Source: Heracleum sosnowskyi
Lineage: Eukaryota; Streptophyta; Magnoliopsida; Apiales; Apiaceae
NCBI GenBank assembly: GCA_030848705.1
Contig: CM061240.1
Coordinates: forward strand, 122,686,998-122,750,997
Length of the DNA stretch: 64,000 bases
Reading direction: 5' to 3'
Of the stretch, positions 1 to 10,188 are shown piece by piece. The notes under the pieces are model-generated. The model ran no database searches, had not been told where the DNA came from, and saw only the letters and a program-made list of their open reading frames with translations. The translations under genes and the position numbers were made by a program. Each line of letters starts with the position of its first letter. Within the stretch, counting starts at the first letter, position 1.

Positions 1-349
1 AAAGGGTAAGATGTTGTATATGCTTGAAATAGGCTTGACTGGCCTTGATGAGCTAAAAACTATGCATCTTCCACAAGCTTTGAGCATAGCCAGAATACTT
101 GTTCAGAAATTTGTCCTTCTGCAGTTTATATTACTAGTTTTCTTTTGAATTTTATTGTATGATATAATTGTTAGTTACCTCTTTTTTAGTTATTCCAAGA
201 ACATGAAATTAATTCTATAATGATTATATTATGCCAACATACCTGAGTAATATCCACTAGACATGTATTAGTTCATCAATAACATGGCACTTTACAGCCA
301 GTGTAGATATTAACAATTGCTTACAGCAGGATCTTATTTTCTTACACAG

Positions 350-864
350 GCCATCCTCGCATTATTCATCGAGATATTAAATCATCAAATATTCTTTTAG
401 ATAACAGCTTTGAAGCACGGGTATGCAGGGTATGCTGATTTTCAACATTCATGATTCTTTACAATCACATGTGTTTACAATTTCTGTAATTTTTATAGTT
501 TCTTCTTGATTTACAGGTTTCTGATTTTGGGCTTGCTAAGCTTGCTTGGGATGTGAATACACATGTAACAACACGTGTTATTAGGACCTTTGGGTATGCT
601 GTCCATTTTTTATGGGTGCTTATGTAACATTGAAATAAAAGCATGCTGCTACTCTCATGCCAGTTCAGGAGTTGTATATATGCCAAGTAGAAGGCTTATA
701 ATCAAATATGTTTCAGCTACATGGCACCTGAATATGCTGCAAGTGGAATGTTGACTGAGAAATCTGATGTCTACTCTTTTGGTGTTGTGCTTCTGGAGCT
801 CATTACGGGACGCAAGCCTATGGACCCATCTCAACCCTTAGGAAACGAGAGTTTAGTTGAGTGG
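350..864 (+). pseudogene. PERK-like receptor kinase fragment (3 exons)
   Basis: Three exons with GT-AG borders (350-420, 517-593, 717-864) encode the middle of a Ser/Thr kinase domain. Exon 1 has the catalytic loop HRDIKSSNILLD, exon 2 the metal-binding DFGLAK, and exon 3 MAPEYAASG followed by SDVYSFGVVLLELITGRKP and ESLVEW. The wording is typical of plant proline-rich extensin-like receptor kinases (PERK family), plasma-membrane kinases. The upstream N-lobe (glycine loop, catalytic lysine) and all exons after ESLVEW are missing, although a donor site (GTACGT) follows 864. The usual GTFGY is RTFGY here. The next recognisable coding piece comes from an unrelated gene, so this is a gene fragment rather than a working kinase, possibly captured by a transposon. 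Confidence 0.85.
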
Positions 865-1352
865 GTACGTTTTCTGAATTCAACTTTCATTCTACCTCAT
901 GGAACCTCAAATAAAGTTGTGGATTTTTCAAATTTGATATGGCAGTTCACTAGTAAGGACTTAAATACCGCAAAGAATATTTATTTTTCTTAACTTGTTA
1001 TCTAAGCATGCCTGTTAAAGATGGGTCAGGAGCTGAACACTTCTCATTTCCTTTATTATAGAATTGGAGATACAGTGGTTTACTATTTTTCCTAGGTAAT
1101 AGTAGTGATTCAGGTGCGAGGTCTGATTTGATATAAATATGCTCAATATTTCTTTGAGCATTGTAATTTTATTTTTCTAAAGAAACCAGTGTTGCATTGT
1201 TGTTTTATCTAAAAATTCAACGGTCTTAGCATTATCTGATGCAAATGTTGCATTGACAACAAGAATGGCTCTTTATACACAGAACTTCTTTCATACTTAT
1301 ATAAAGCGCTACGTTATAATTTGCTCCTTAATTGTTTGTTTGATGATTCAAG

Positions 1353-1454
1353 GGATACATAATCGGGAACCCTCTTACAGACAGATACATTGATATTAAT
1401 TCGAGGATACCATATGCTCATCGGATGGTACTTCTATCAGATGAGATCTAGGAG
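1353..1454 (+). pseudogene. Serine carboxypeptidase-like (SCPL) exon relic
   Basis: A single exon-sized segment reads GYIIGNPLTDRYIDINSRIP then YAHRMVLLSDEI, a stop (TAG, 1449-1451) and E, followed by a GTACAC donor. Plant serine carboxypeptidase-like proteins and acyltransferases have the conserved string GNP-T-D/E...SRIPYAHRM-L-SDELYE, so the stop replaces the expected Tyr codon. An AG acceptor lies at 1351-1352. The catalytic Ser, Asp and His exons are not nearby. It lies about 490 bases after the kinase fragment on the same strand, which suggests gene-fragment mosaicism rather than decay of one gene. Confidence 0.75.
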
Positions 1455-2324
1455 GTACACATATATGTTTATACATATTTATTACTACCTTTTATTAATA
1501 ATCTATCTTATATATTTACAAATGTTGTAAATTTTATCTTGTGGTCAACGACAATTAATTGCAATGGCGATTTCATAAGCGCATATCCCAGGAACTCATT
1601 ATGTGCAAATAATTTAGAAGTAGACAAAGTATAGAAGAATTGTTTTTACTATTGCCAGAAGCTTATCACTAAACGTTTTAACAAAATTCTTTTATTTCTG
1701 CATGTTGCACGCTACACTAAAATTACGATTGACAAAACGAGATATCCCATTTTAATTACGATTAAGGTTTAATGGTTTATCAAGGACATATATGAGTGGT
1801 CCTAGTCAACACAAACCTATCCAGAAGAGATCATAGTTATTCTTATATGTTGTTTGAGGTCAGGGAGCACCTTCCTACATCGAATGTAGTTAAAAAAACA
1901 CAGCACGTAATAGTGACCACTTGATGAGGGACTTTATTTAATTGTGTTTTCTTTTACAACAAATTTCTTATAGATTATATAATTTTCTTTTATGATGCTG
2001 TTCTATCCTACATCTGATTGCTCATAAAGTTGTTGTTGTTTTTGTTGCAGAATGTAAAGGGAGTTTTAGATGCTGCCATTAAAGTTGTGCTCCAGCCTCC
2101 CAAAGAAAATAAAAAGAAAGGAAAGGCAGTTTTTCTATATTGTGATCAGATATAGGATCAAGAAGATAAATATTCATTTGTTCTCTTTGCTTGTTAACTT
2201 TAAAATTAGGCTTTAGTTGTTGAAGGAAGGGATTAAAGTGAAACATTTTGTATTTTGTTTTCTTGGTTATTTTAATTAGGATTGATGTATGTACCAAACC
2301 AATATATAAAAAAATTTATATAAA
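1455..2324. other. No gene recognised
   Basis: AT-rich sequence. A short open stretch at 2051-2135 follows a good acceptor (TTGTTGCAG) and reads NVKGVLDAAIKVVLQPP then a lysine-rich tail. It could be another captured exon, but I do not recognise the family. Confidence 0.4.
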
Positions 2325-2762
2325 GTGTTGCATTTGTCTTTTTGTTAGTGTTTCATTTCCAATAATTAGTATTGCATTCCAAAAAATTATATTGCATTTG
2401 TACTATTGATGATGTGACGTGTCGGCCTTTACTGATGACGTGGCATGCAAGTGGGCCCCACTGATATGTGGCATGCTAGGGGCCTCACTATGGTGACGTG
2501 GAACCAGGCTCTAGTTCATGTGTATGGCAACGCTAATTGATGTTGCATTTACGTCATAGTAGTGTTGCATTACGGTTGTAATGCAATGATTTCTCGGTGT
2601 TCCAGTAAATGGCAAAAAGCGTTGCATTATAGAGCAAAGGCCACGGCCGCGGATGCAACGCTCATTTGGTGTTGCATTTTTGTAAAATAAGCTTAAGGCA
2701 ACGCTTTTTTGGCCTTTAGCAACAGTAAAAAAGCATTGCATATGAGCACTTATGGCGTAGTG
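2325..2762. mobile_element. Truncated CACTA-like element (right end)
   Basis: The right terminus ends in GAGCACTTATGGCGTAGTG (ending TAGTG) and matches the right end of the full-length CACTA element at 34820-36768. Shared internal landmarks are many GTTGCAT/ATGCAAC motifs, a GACGTGGCATGCAAGTGGG-type segment and a CCGCGGATGCAACGC segment. No left terminus (CACTACGCC) is found upstream, so only the right end of about 440 bp can be recognised. It begins directly after the gene-fragment zone. Confidence 0.7.
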
Positions 2763-2770
2763 ATTTTTGT

Positions 2771-3539
2771 GACGGCCATTTAATTAGAAACTTTTGCCCT
2801 TGTGTTGAGGTTTAATATATAGTAATAAATTGGATAAAAATTTGTAACTGTAAAATGATATTCCAAACACATTATTAATGCATTTACTAAGTGTGTTAAT
2901 ATAATTTAATATAAAGACGAACACATGAGAGGAGTGCAGAATCAGTTCCCAAGTAAAAAACTAAAAACAAATAGGTGACATGAATACTCCAAACTGTAAT
3001 AGGTGTTCATCTCCCAAAGTGTTTATCACAAACTTGAGTGATGTGAGAGTGTGCAAAGATGAGTCGGCCTTCAGCTTCGTTTTAAAATCCTCTATCTCAT
3101 TCATGCATGTTCGATTATATTACAACAACATTGCATGCATATAACCTATTCATAATCTAGATTGCAAAAAAAAAACAATCAATTCCCGAAAAACAGATAA
3201 CAACCGCTCTCTAACGCAAATTACCAATCTACAAACTATCATTTCTCTGACACACAAAACTCAGGTAAACCTGCTTATAATCGCAAGAAGAACAATAGTA
3301 CACTCGTGCTTCAAATTCTACACTATTTCAATCTGGTCTCAAAATCAATAATAGTCACTTTAAACAAGTCTTAGAGTCTTGGCATAGTTACGTTTGTGAT
3401 TCAAAGTAATTACACTATTCACCAACAAAAATCTTTACTCCTCACTATGCATGAACCATATTTCTCGACCAACTTTTTCACAATAAAAATTATTGACATC
3501 TCTATGCAGGTCCGTGCCTTGCACGGGCTGTTACGCTAG
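2771..3539 (+). mobile_element. Helitron-like 3' segment, copy A
   Basis: A block of about 770 bp that recurs at 5487-6262 plus 7738-7762. Its end has the hallmark of a plant Helitron 3' terminus: a short GC-rich hairpin (CCGTGC-CTT-GCACGG, 3512-3526), about ten bases, then CTAG (3536-3539) followed by a host T. No TC-type 5' end was pinned down, so the full length is unknown; the captured exons upstream (350-1454) could lie inside the same element. No Rep/helicase coding sequence is visible, so it would be non-autonomous. Confidence 0.6.
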
Positions 3540-3688
3540 TTACTATATATAATAGGCCAACACAAGGGCAAAAGTTGCCAATTAAATGGCCGTGAAATTA
3601 CCGTTATACCCTTTTCTTTTGAAAAATAACAAAAATGCCACTTTTATATTATTATACAAATTTTTTTTAATATATGTGTTACTACACA

Positions 3689-3997
3689 GATTCGAACCTC
3701 CAATCTCCTTACAAGATATCCATGGGCTTAACCACTATGCTACATATCTTTTTGAGTTTATTTCAAAAAACTTATTAGATAACCCACGTCTTTTATCTCT
3801 TATATTATTTTTTTTTTACTTTGATGATTGAATAAATAAAATGTTGGTTTGAATTATTTATATAAATTTGTTTTTCTTTTTTCCTTTTCATGCCACTCGT
3901 ATATTTTTATACAAATTTTTTATAATAGATGTGTTACTACAAAGATTCGAACCTCCAACCTCCTTCCAAGATATCCATGGGCTTAACCACTATGCTA
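3689..3997 (-). repeat. Two tRNA-derived (SINE-like) heads
   Basis: Read on the minus strand, each unit has an A-box-like TAGCATAGTGGTTAAG and, about 35 bases later, a B-box GGTTCGAATC, the layout of an internal RNA polymerase III promoter. Copies are at 3689-3743 and 3944-3997. A degraded, oppositely oriented third copy lies at 5376-5430, where the B-box has become GGTTTGTTTA. No cloverleaf with CCA or discriminator pairing was found, so these are tRNA-like SINE heads rather than tRNA genes. Confidence 0.5.
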
Positions 3998-5085
3998 CAT
4001 GCCTTTTTGAGTTTATTTCAAAAAAAGTTATTAGATAACCCATGTATTTTATCTCTTATATTATTGTTTTTTGCTTTGATGTTTGAATAAATAAAATGTT
4101 GGTTTGAATTATTTATATAAATTTGTTTTTCTTTTTTCCTTTTCGTAATTTTATATATCTATATATTCAATCACTATATATTATTGCAGTTGTATGTTTT
4201 CAATTTAATATATATTAATTATGTTGATTATAATTCATAATTTATATTATACTTTACTTGAATTAAATTAATTATTCATGCATAAAATATACTATTAAAA
4301 TTCGATCTAATATAAGAAATATTATACACATTATATCTCTCATTATTAGTTATTTCTATAATTTTTAAACTAAGAACATTAGCATTCAAATTATACAAAA
4401 AATTCGTCTACCTACTCTGTTCATCGCATCCATTTCTTAACAATTTTATTTTCCAGAATGTATTGTTCATTTGTTAACATTTTCTAAAGTAACATATCAT
4501 TCTTTATTAACTTATCTATATTTTTTTTCACCTTTCTAACCCCCTCCCCTTCAACCCCAGTGACGTTTGTGTCAAAAATCGGGGTGAGTTTTTAAAATAT
4601 AGGATATTACATAGTATATAATTACATAATGATCAGTCAAACTGTTAGTAGACGATAAAGTTTGGGAAAATTGAAAATTACAAGTTTTGAAAATAGAATT
4701 TCAAATTGTATTCCAAAAATTATTGTACGATGTTAAAAAAAAGTATAATCTTTCATAATAATAATAGAACTTTATAGAATACATTAAATTGATTCGTAAT
4801 GTCATATAATCATTTTGACAAAATGAAATTCTAAATAGGGTTTGTGGGTCCTTGACGACATCCTCTACAACATATACAATATTTCTTATATTAGGTCGAA
4901 TTTCAATAGTATATTTTATGTATGAATAATTAGTTTAATTCAAATAAAGTATAATAAAGATATATAATATAAAAGTATGAATTGTAAACAACATAATTAA
5001 TATATATTTAATCGAAAATATACAACTGTAATAAAATTCAGTGATTGAATATATAGGTATATAAAATTACAAAAAGAAGCCTCCG

Positions 5086-5205
5086 GGCCTGTAGATGAGT
5101 TGGTGAGAGCACTGATTATTGACCAAAGCATTCAAGGTTTGATTCATGGGAGCGTGGGGAATTCTTCCTGCAGGTCTGGCGTGATACCGGTTGGGGTGTC
5201 CGAAA
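5086..5205 (+). repeat. SINE-like tRNA-derived segment
   Basis: Contains an A-box-like TAGATGAGTTGGTGAGAGC (5092-5110) and a B-box-like GGTTTGATTCAT (5136-5147). It is followed by a GC-richer body (GGTCTGGCGTGATACCGG) that contrasts with the AT-rich flanks. This is the organisation of a tRNA-derived SINE head and body. No clean target-site duplication or A/T tail was defined. Confidence 0.4.
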
Positions 5206-6391
5206 AATAAAATTTTTGACCAAAATTACGAAAAGATGAAAAGAAAAACTGATTTATATAAATAATACAAACCAATATTTTATTTATTTAAACATCAAAG
5301 TAAAAATAATATAAGATAAGAGAAGAAAGACGTGGATCATCTAATAAATTTTTTGAAGTAAACTCAAAAAGGCATGTAGAATGGTGGTTAAACCCATGAA
5401 CATCTTAAAGGGAGGTTGGAGGTTTGTTTATTTGTACTATCAACTATTAATATATTTTTGTATAATAATATATGAGTGACATTTTTTTGACGACCATTTA
5501 ATTGGAAATTTTTGCCCTTGTGTTGAGGTTTAATATATAATAATAAATTGGATTAAAATGTGTAACTGTAAAACGATATTCCAAACACATTCTTAATGCA
5601 TTTACTAAGTGTGTTAATATAATTTAATATAAAGATGAACACATGAGAGGAGTGTAGAATCAGTTCCCAAGTAAAAAACCAAAAACAAATAGGTGACATG
5701 AATACTCCAAACTGTAATAGGTGTTCATCTCCCAAGGTGTTTATCACAAACTTGGGTGATGTGAGGGTGTGCAAAGATGCGTCGACCTTCAGATTCTTTT
5801 TAAAATCCTCTATCTCATTCATGCATGTTCGATTATATTACAATAACATTGCATGCATATAACCTATTCATAACCTAGATTGCAAAAAAAAAAAAAAACC
5901 AATCAATTCCCGAAAAACATATAACAACAGCTCTATAACACAAATTACCAATCTACAAACTATCCTTTCTCTGACACACAAAACACAGGTAAACTTGCTT
6001 ATAATCACAAGAAGAACAATAGTACATTCGTGCTTCAAATTCTACATTATTTCAATCTGGTCTCAAAATCAATAATAGTCACTATAAACAAGTCTTAGAG
6101 CCTTGGCATAGTTACGTTTGTGATTCAAAGTAATTACACTATTCAGCAAAAAAATTCTTTACTCCTCACTATGCATGAACCATACTTCTCATTTTACGCT
6201 CTCAAATTTAAGACTACACAATCCTTAATCTAATAAATCTATCACGAACAACTTTTTCACGATAAAAATTAGGGAAATTCCTAATGGTACCACTGTACTA
6301 TTGGAAATTCCTAATGGTACCACTGTACTATTGCAGACACATCTCTAGGAACTACAAAAAACAGTTTTCTGGTCCTTTAATGTATATTTTG

Positions 6392-7427
6392 TTTTGGAGA
6401 GCCTGCAATGCCACTTCATAATTCACATATAGGAAAGCAATGGAAAGGCTAAAGGAAGTTGGAGGTGAGAAAGTGATGACCTGGTTTGCACAATTAGGTG
6501 ATCCTGCAAATTGGAGCAAACACAAATTTGACCCTAATGTTTGTAATGACTCCAACACTTCAAACTTTGTGGAGAGTTTTAATTCAACTCTTGGAATAGA
6601 TAGGTGCAGACCAGTCCTAACATTGCTTGAAGGTACATTGCTTCTCCTTCACTAGTACTTGTCTGCAATATTTTAGTTAGTCTAAACAATTATTGTTTCA
6701 TATAGGCATCAGAAGAGTATGCATGGTTAGAATAGCTACAAGACATCAAAGTGCCATGGCTTGGAAGGATGAAGATCTTTGTCCCAAGATCACAAAGCTA
6801 CTTAAAGACATCAACAAGGACACTATAAGTTGCAAAGCATATATGTCCAAGCCAGGGGAATATGAGATTCATGAGGGTAAATCTCATTTTCCTTTGTCTT
6901 TAAATAACAAGGTTTGTTCTTGTGGGGCTTGGCAAATTTCTGGTATACCTTGTAGACATGCTATAAGGGCTATGATTCATGCAAAGATTGACCCTCATAA
7001 GGTTGTTAGCATATGGTATTCTGTAAGGACATACAAACAGTCTTATAGTTTTCACATTAATCCCATACCTGACAAAGAACAATGGACTACATTTAATGAT
7101 CTGCCTACCATTGAGCCACCTACAATGAAGAGAGGGGTTGGGAGGCCAAGCAGAAACAGAAGGAGGGAAGAGGGAGAAGATCAAAAGGGGAAGAGAGTAA
7201 AGACTGTGAAATGCAGTAAATGTGATTCTCTTGGCCATAATGCCAGAACTTGCAAGGGAGGTTTGACTGCAAAAGAAAAGGCCAAAGGTGCAGGAAGTGG
7301 ACCAGTGGTGCTTAGACATCCAAGAGTTAGAGATCAGTCCAAGGCAGCAAAAGCAGCCAAGGCATCAGCTAAATTAGCAGCCCATGAAGCATCTCAAAGC
7401 CAATCTCAATCCCAACCTCAGATTTGA
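6392..7427 (+). pseudogene. MULE transposase, C-terminal remnant
   Basis: Two exons (about 6392-6632 and 6706-7427, GT-AG) encode the end of a MuDR-type transposase. Visible parts are a region with FVESFNS, probably holding the Glu of the DDE triad, a SWIM zinc finger (CSCGAWQISGIPCRHA), a basic linker, a CCHC zinc knuckle (CSKCDSLGHNARTC) and a Gln/Ser-rich tail. The MuDR N-terminal domain and the two catalytic Asp regions are missing. An in-frame TAA lies at 6419-6421, before the first Met at 6440. It resembles, but is not a copy of, the intact transposase at 10189-13461. It cannot be a functional enzyme, although the SWIM/knuckle part from 6706 is still open. Confidence 0.85.
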
Positions 7428-7609
7428 TGTTTTTAGACTATTTTAATGTTTAGAACTACTGAATTTTAATGTTTTTGGACCAGTATGGATGCTTTTTATG
7501 CTTGGTTATTGGTATTGCACTGTTAGAATTTTAATGTTCTATTGGTAACAGTATTTTGGAGGGAAAATTATGTTTATTTGGGATTTAACAGTGTAACTAA
7601 CATTTATCA

Positions 7610-7728
7610 GACAGAGTGGTACCGCTTGGACGAAGCCAAAAGTTCAGTGGTACCACTTGAACGACCAAAACTTCAATTGGTACCATTTGGAAAAGCCAAT
7701 AGTACAGTGGTACCATTAGGAATTTCCC
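7610..7728. repeat. GGTACC-containing tandem repeats at MULE right end
   Basis: Four imperfect units of about 34 bp centred on GTGGTACCACTTGAACG-like sequence run into the right TIR. Similar repeats occur at the left end. Such subterminal repeats may be transposase binding sites; that role is inference. Confidence 0.6.
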
Positions 7729-7762
7729 TAAAAATTATTGACATCTCTAGCTGTTACGCTAG

Positions 7763-9307
7763 TATGCATATATACACCTACATCTCTAATTTTCTGTCCA
7801 GAACTTCATATATATATATATATATATAAATTTATTTATTTATTCATTTATGATGATGACTAAAGTGAGTATATTCATCTAATAAATTAGAGATTGTTGT
7901 AATTGTGATTCATACTTAGGATTTAGGGGGTGTATTCATTCCTAATTTTAAAGATTTTTTTTGAATTCTTAAAAACCTGATGCATTCAGTTTGGATTTAA
8001 AAAAAATACATTAAAATATGGTCCTATTAAATAAAAAATTCCCAAAGTCTATTAAAATCCGGGTGTATAGATTTTAAAAAGTTTATCAAAATCTTGTGGT
8101 ATTCAATTTGGATTTTGAAAGAATACATTAAAATCTAATGATATTAAAAACCTATGAATTATTTAATCGTGAATTTTGAAGGATTTGCTTGTGTATTTTA
8201 TCTAATTTTTTGAAGAATTTGTAGAAAACTCTATTTAAATCAACAATATCCTAGGAAATTTTCCATCAACTCAGCCAAAATTCACCTAGAACTAAAATCA
8301 ACAACATTTTTTTTTAAAATCCACGACTGTAAATGACTGTTTTTCTTGTAGTGAATCTAAACGTAGTAATCATTGTATGTATTCTGGTTTTTGTATATAG
8401 TGTTCATAGTTTACTTTGACCATTTAAATAACGTAATTGGGTTGATTTGGTTTGCTTGTTCATATGGTATGATTTTTGCATAACAGAAAACTGCAAAAAA
8501 AGTCCTGATAATGGTAAGAGAGGTGATGTCATGATCACCCAGTAACCTAAGTATAATGCGGTTGTCCATATTCATTTCCAACATGTTAGATGCCTTAGAG
8601 CAACTAGTCTCCCCCATTCTCTAAAACTTTCCACCTAGACTCCCGCCTCTTCTCACCTCCTACACTTTCCCTCTCTTTAATTTCCCAGCAAAATTTTGAG
8701 GAGTTTCCATGTATTCTTCTAATCATCGCATACATATTTTATTTTGAGGGTTGCCCCCATGTGTTTGGTTTAATGCTATACTTAGTTTTGGTAATGCAAG
8801 TTATGCATCGAATAGTCCACAGAATGTAGTGATCATGTAATTATCTGCTGCTGAAAATTTTGATGGGAGAATAACAGTTTTTGGGTTTTGTCTATATTTC
8901 AACCCAAATTGAATCGGTACCTAAAGAAAGCTTCTTCTATTTTTTTGGTTCATTGCAACATGTCTATATTGCAAGAAATTTGAAAAAACTAATAATAAAA
9001 ATTATTGAGTTTAACTTATAGCTAATCATTATAGAGAATACCATTGTAGCAAATCATCTTTTTGGTTTTTTATAATTTAGAGAATCATTATTATATATTA
9101 TTTTAGACAATCAATATAGAGAATGTGATTGGAGATGTTCTTATAGTTTAAATTTTTAAACACTTTACTTTGCGAAAGTTAGTGGTGCATGTTGGATTCC
9201 TTTTCTGGTCATAATTTCTAGTAGAGGTGGGAAATGTATATAGTAGTTATATACATCTATATTGTTGGGTTTCCAGGATATCCCTAAATCGAAACGTGGC
9301 GCTGGCT
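7763..9307. other. No gene; AT-rich spacer with TA microsatellite
   Basis: A (TA)n run at about 7809-7827 is followed by ATTT-rich sequence. No coding region, RNA gene or element end is recognised. Short open frames here lack coding character. Confidence 0.6.
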
Positions 9308-9497
9308 GCTACACTATAAAGGTTAAGAGTTGCGCCTTTCGTTCAAGTAGCTGCTTTTGGTGTAGTGGTAAGCGCTTAGGTCCTAAAAAGTGGTATCAGA
9401 GAAGGTCGCGGGCGGTGCTACACTATAAAGGTTAAGAGTTGTGCCTTCTCCACAAGTAGTTGCTTTTGGTGTAGTGGTAAGCGCTTAGGTCCTAAAA
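9308..9497. repeat. 81-bp direct repeat, two copies
   Basis: Two near-identical units (9308-9388 and 9417-9497) start GCTACACTATAAAGGTTAAG and end GCGCTTAGGTCCTAAAA. Each holds GGTGTAGTGGTAAGCGC, which resembles a tRNA A-box. The 28-bp spacer contains TGGTATCAGAG, identical to the core of a copia-type primer binding site (initiator-Met tRNA). This may be a retroelement junction relic. No B-box at tRNA spacing was seen. Confidence 0.65.
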
Positions 9498-9879
9498 TAT
9501 ATATGTCCATGGACTATTAGAAATACTATGTTAACTTGCTTACGAAAATGACTTCTTAGACTAGGAATGACTAGAAATGTGAAAATCTCTGGCCTGTGAA
9601 TATAGACGACCTTATTTGCTTGATTTTGTAGGAGTTCTCTCTGGCTGCTGAGGTCAATATACTATAATGAATTATATATATTTGTGTAATGATGGTCGTT
9701 TCGGTTGATATAATGAAACATTCTAGAAGAGCATTATAGCATGATAAATCTTACAATATTTCTTATGTTGCAGTTAACAAAAATGTGTAAAAGATGCGTA
9801 TTTTTTTGTAAATTTCCTTAATATAGTTAAATACAAGTTTCATTCTCTATGTTATTACCTGGCGTTCTTAAAATCAGTT

Positions 9880-10006
9880 GAGTAAATTGCATAATTGTGG
9901 CCGTACTTTACACCGAGTTTCACAAAAGTGGCTCAACTTTCAAATTCTCATTTTAGTGGCCAGAGTTTGATTCCGCCTTTTATAAAAGTGGCTCCCGTTA
10001 ACTCCC
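9880..10006 (+). repeat. MULE left TIR (127 bp)
   Basis: Identical in reverse complement to 13728-13854. Contains GTGGCTCCCGTTAACTCCC at its inner end. Beyond 10006 the two ends diverge. Confidence 0.95.
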
Positions 10007-10070
10007 GTTAATTTTTCGCCGTTAAATACAAATTTTGTATAAGTCAGAAGGGTAATTTAGACAATTAGCT

Positions 10071-10088
10071 TATTATATATATATATAA
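10071..10088 (+). promoter_or_regulatory. TATA-like run before MULE transposase
   Basis: A TATATATATA-type run lies about 100 bases upstream of the chosen ATG (10189), just inside the left TIR. The following leader contains repeated AAAACCCTAATT motifs, common in plant 5' leaders (telo-box-like AAACCCTAA). Confidence 0.4.
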
Positions 10089-10188
10089 CACCACTGGCTT
10101 TAGTAAAGTAATTACTTGTATCGAAAAAACCCCAATTACTCGAAGAAAACCCTAATTACTCAAAGAAAACCCTAATTGTGAAGCTGAA

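Larger units (their letters stand above)
3541..5545. repeat. Long imperfect inverted repeat arms
   Basis: Sequence at 3541-3600 (AACACAAGGGCAAAAGTTGC, then AATTAAATGGCCGT) is inverted at 5487-5545 and again at 2771-2825. Further in, 3690-4150 is inverted at about 5255-5425, including a shared CCATGGGCTTAACCACTATG-like string. The left arm has been tandemly duplicated (3653-3890 and 3907-4145, about 254 bp apart). The central 4200-4960 part is very AT-rich without genes. Confidence 0.65.
6272..7728 (+). mobile_element. Deleted MULE (Mutator-like) with 9-bp TSD
   Basis: Termini are inverted: GGGAAATTCCTAATGGTACC at the left and GGTACCATTAGGAATTTCCC at the right. A perfect 9-bp target-site duplication TAAAAATTA flanks it (6263-6271 and 7729-7737), diagnostic of Mutator superfamily insertions. 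Removing the element rejoins the Helitron block exactly as in copy A. The left TIR motif is tandemly doubled (about 6274-6335) and the right end carries several GGTACC-containing repeats. It encloses the 3' portion of a transposase gene only, so it is an internally deleted derivative. Confidence 0.85.
3540..7762 (+). mobile_element. Helitron-like copy B, head-to-tail with copy A
   Basis: Starts immediately after the CTAG of copy A with ACTATATATAATAGG-type sequence and ends at 7759-7762 in GTTACGCTAG|T, like copy A. Compared with copy A, about 23 bp covering the terminal hairpin are missing just before the end. The 5' half (3540-5486) holds inverted arms and SINE-like heads. The 3' half repeats the copy A block and is interrupted by the MULE at 6272-7728. 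The assignment of 3540 as the 5' end is inference; the repeated 3' block and the CTAG end are directly visible. Confidence 0.45.

Noticed and set aside
2..106. Open stretch reading TGLDELKTMHLPQALSIARI at the window start
   Set aside because: Could be an exon, but the family is not recognised, no donor follows, and the window edge hides its start.
3689..3997. Functional tRNA genes on the minus strand
   Set aside because: A- and B-boxes are present, but acceptor-stem and anticodon-stem pairing are not seen, so they are called SINE-like heads.
9308..9497. tRNA gene
   Set aside because: Only an A-box-like string; no B-box at the right distance and no cloverleaf.
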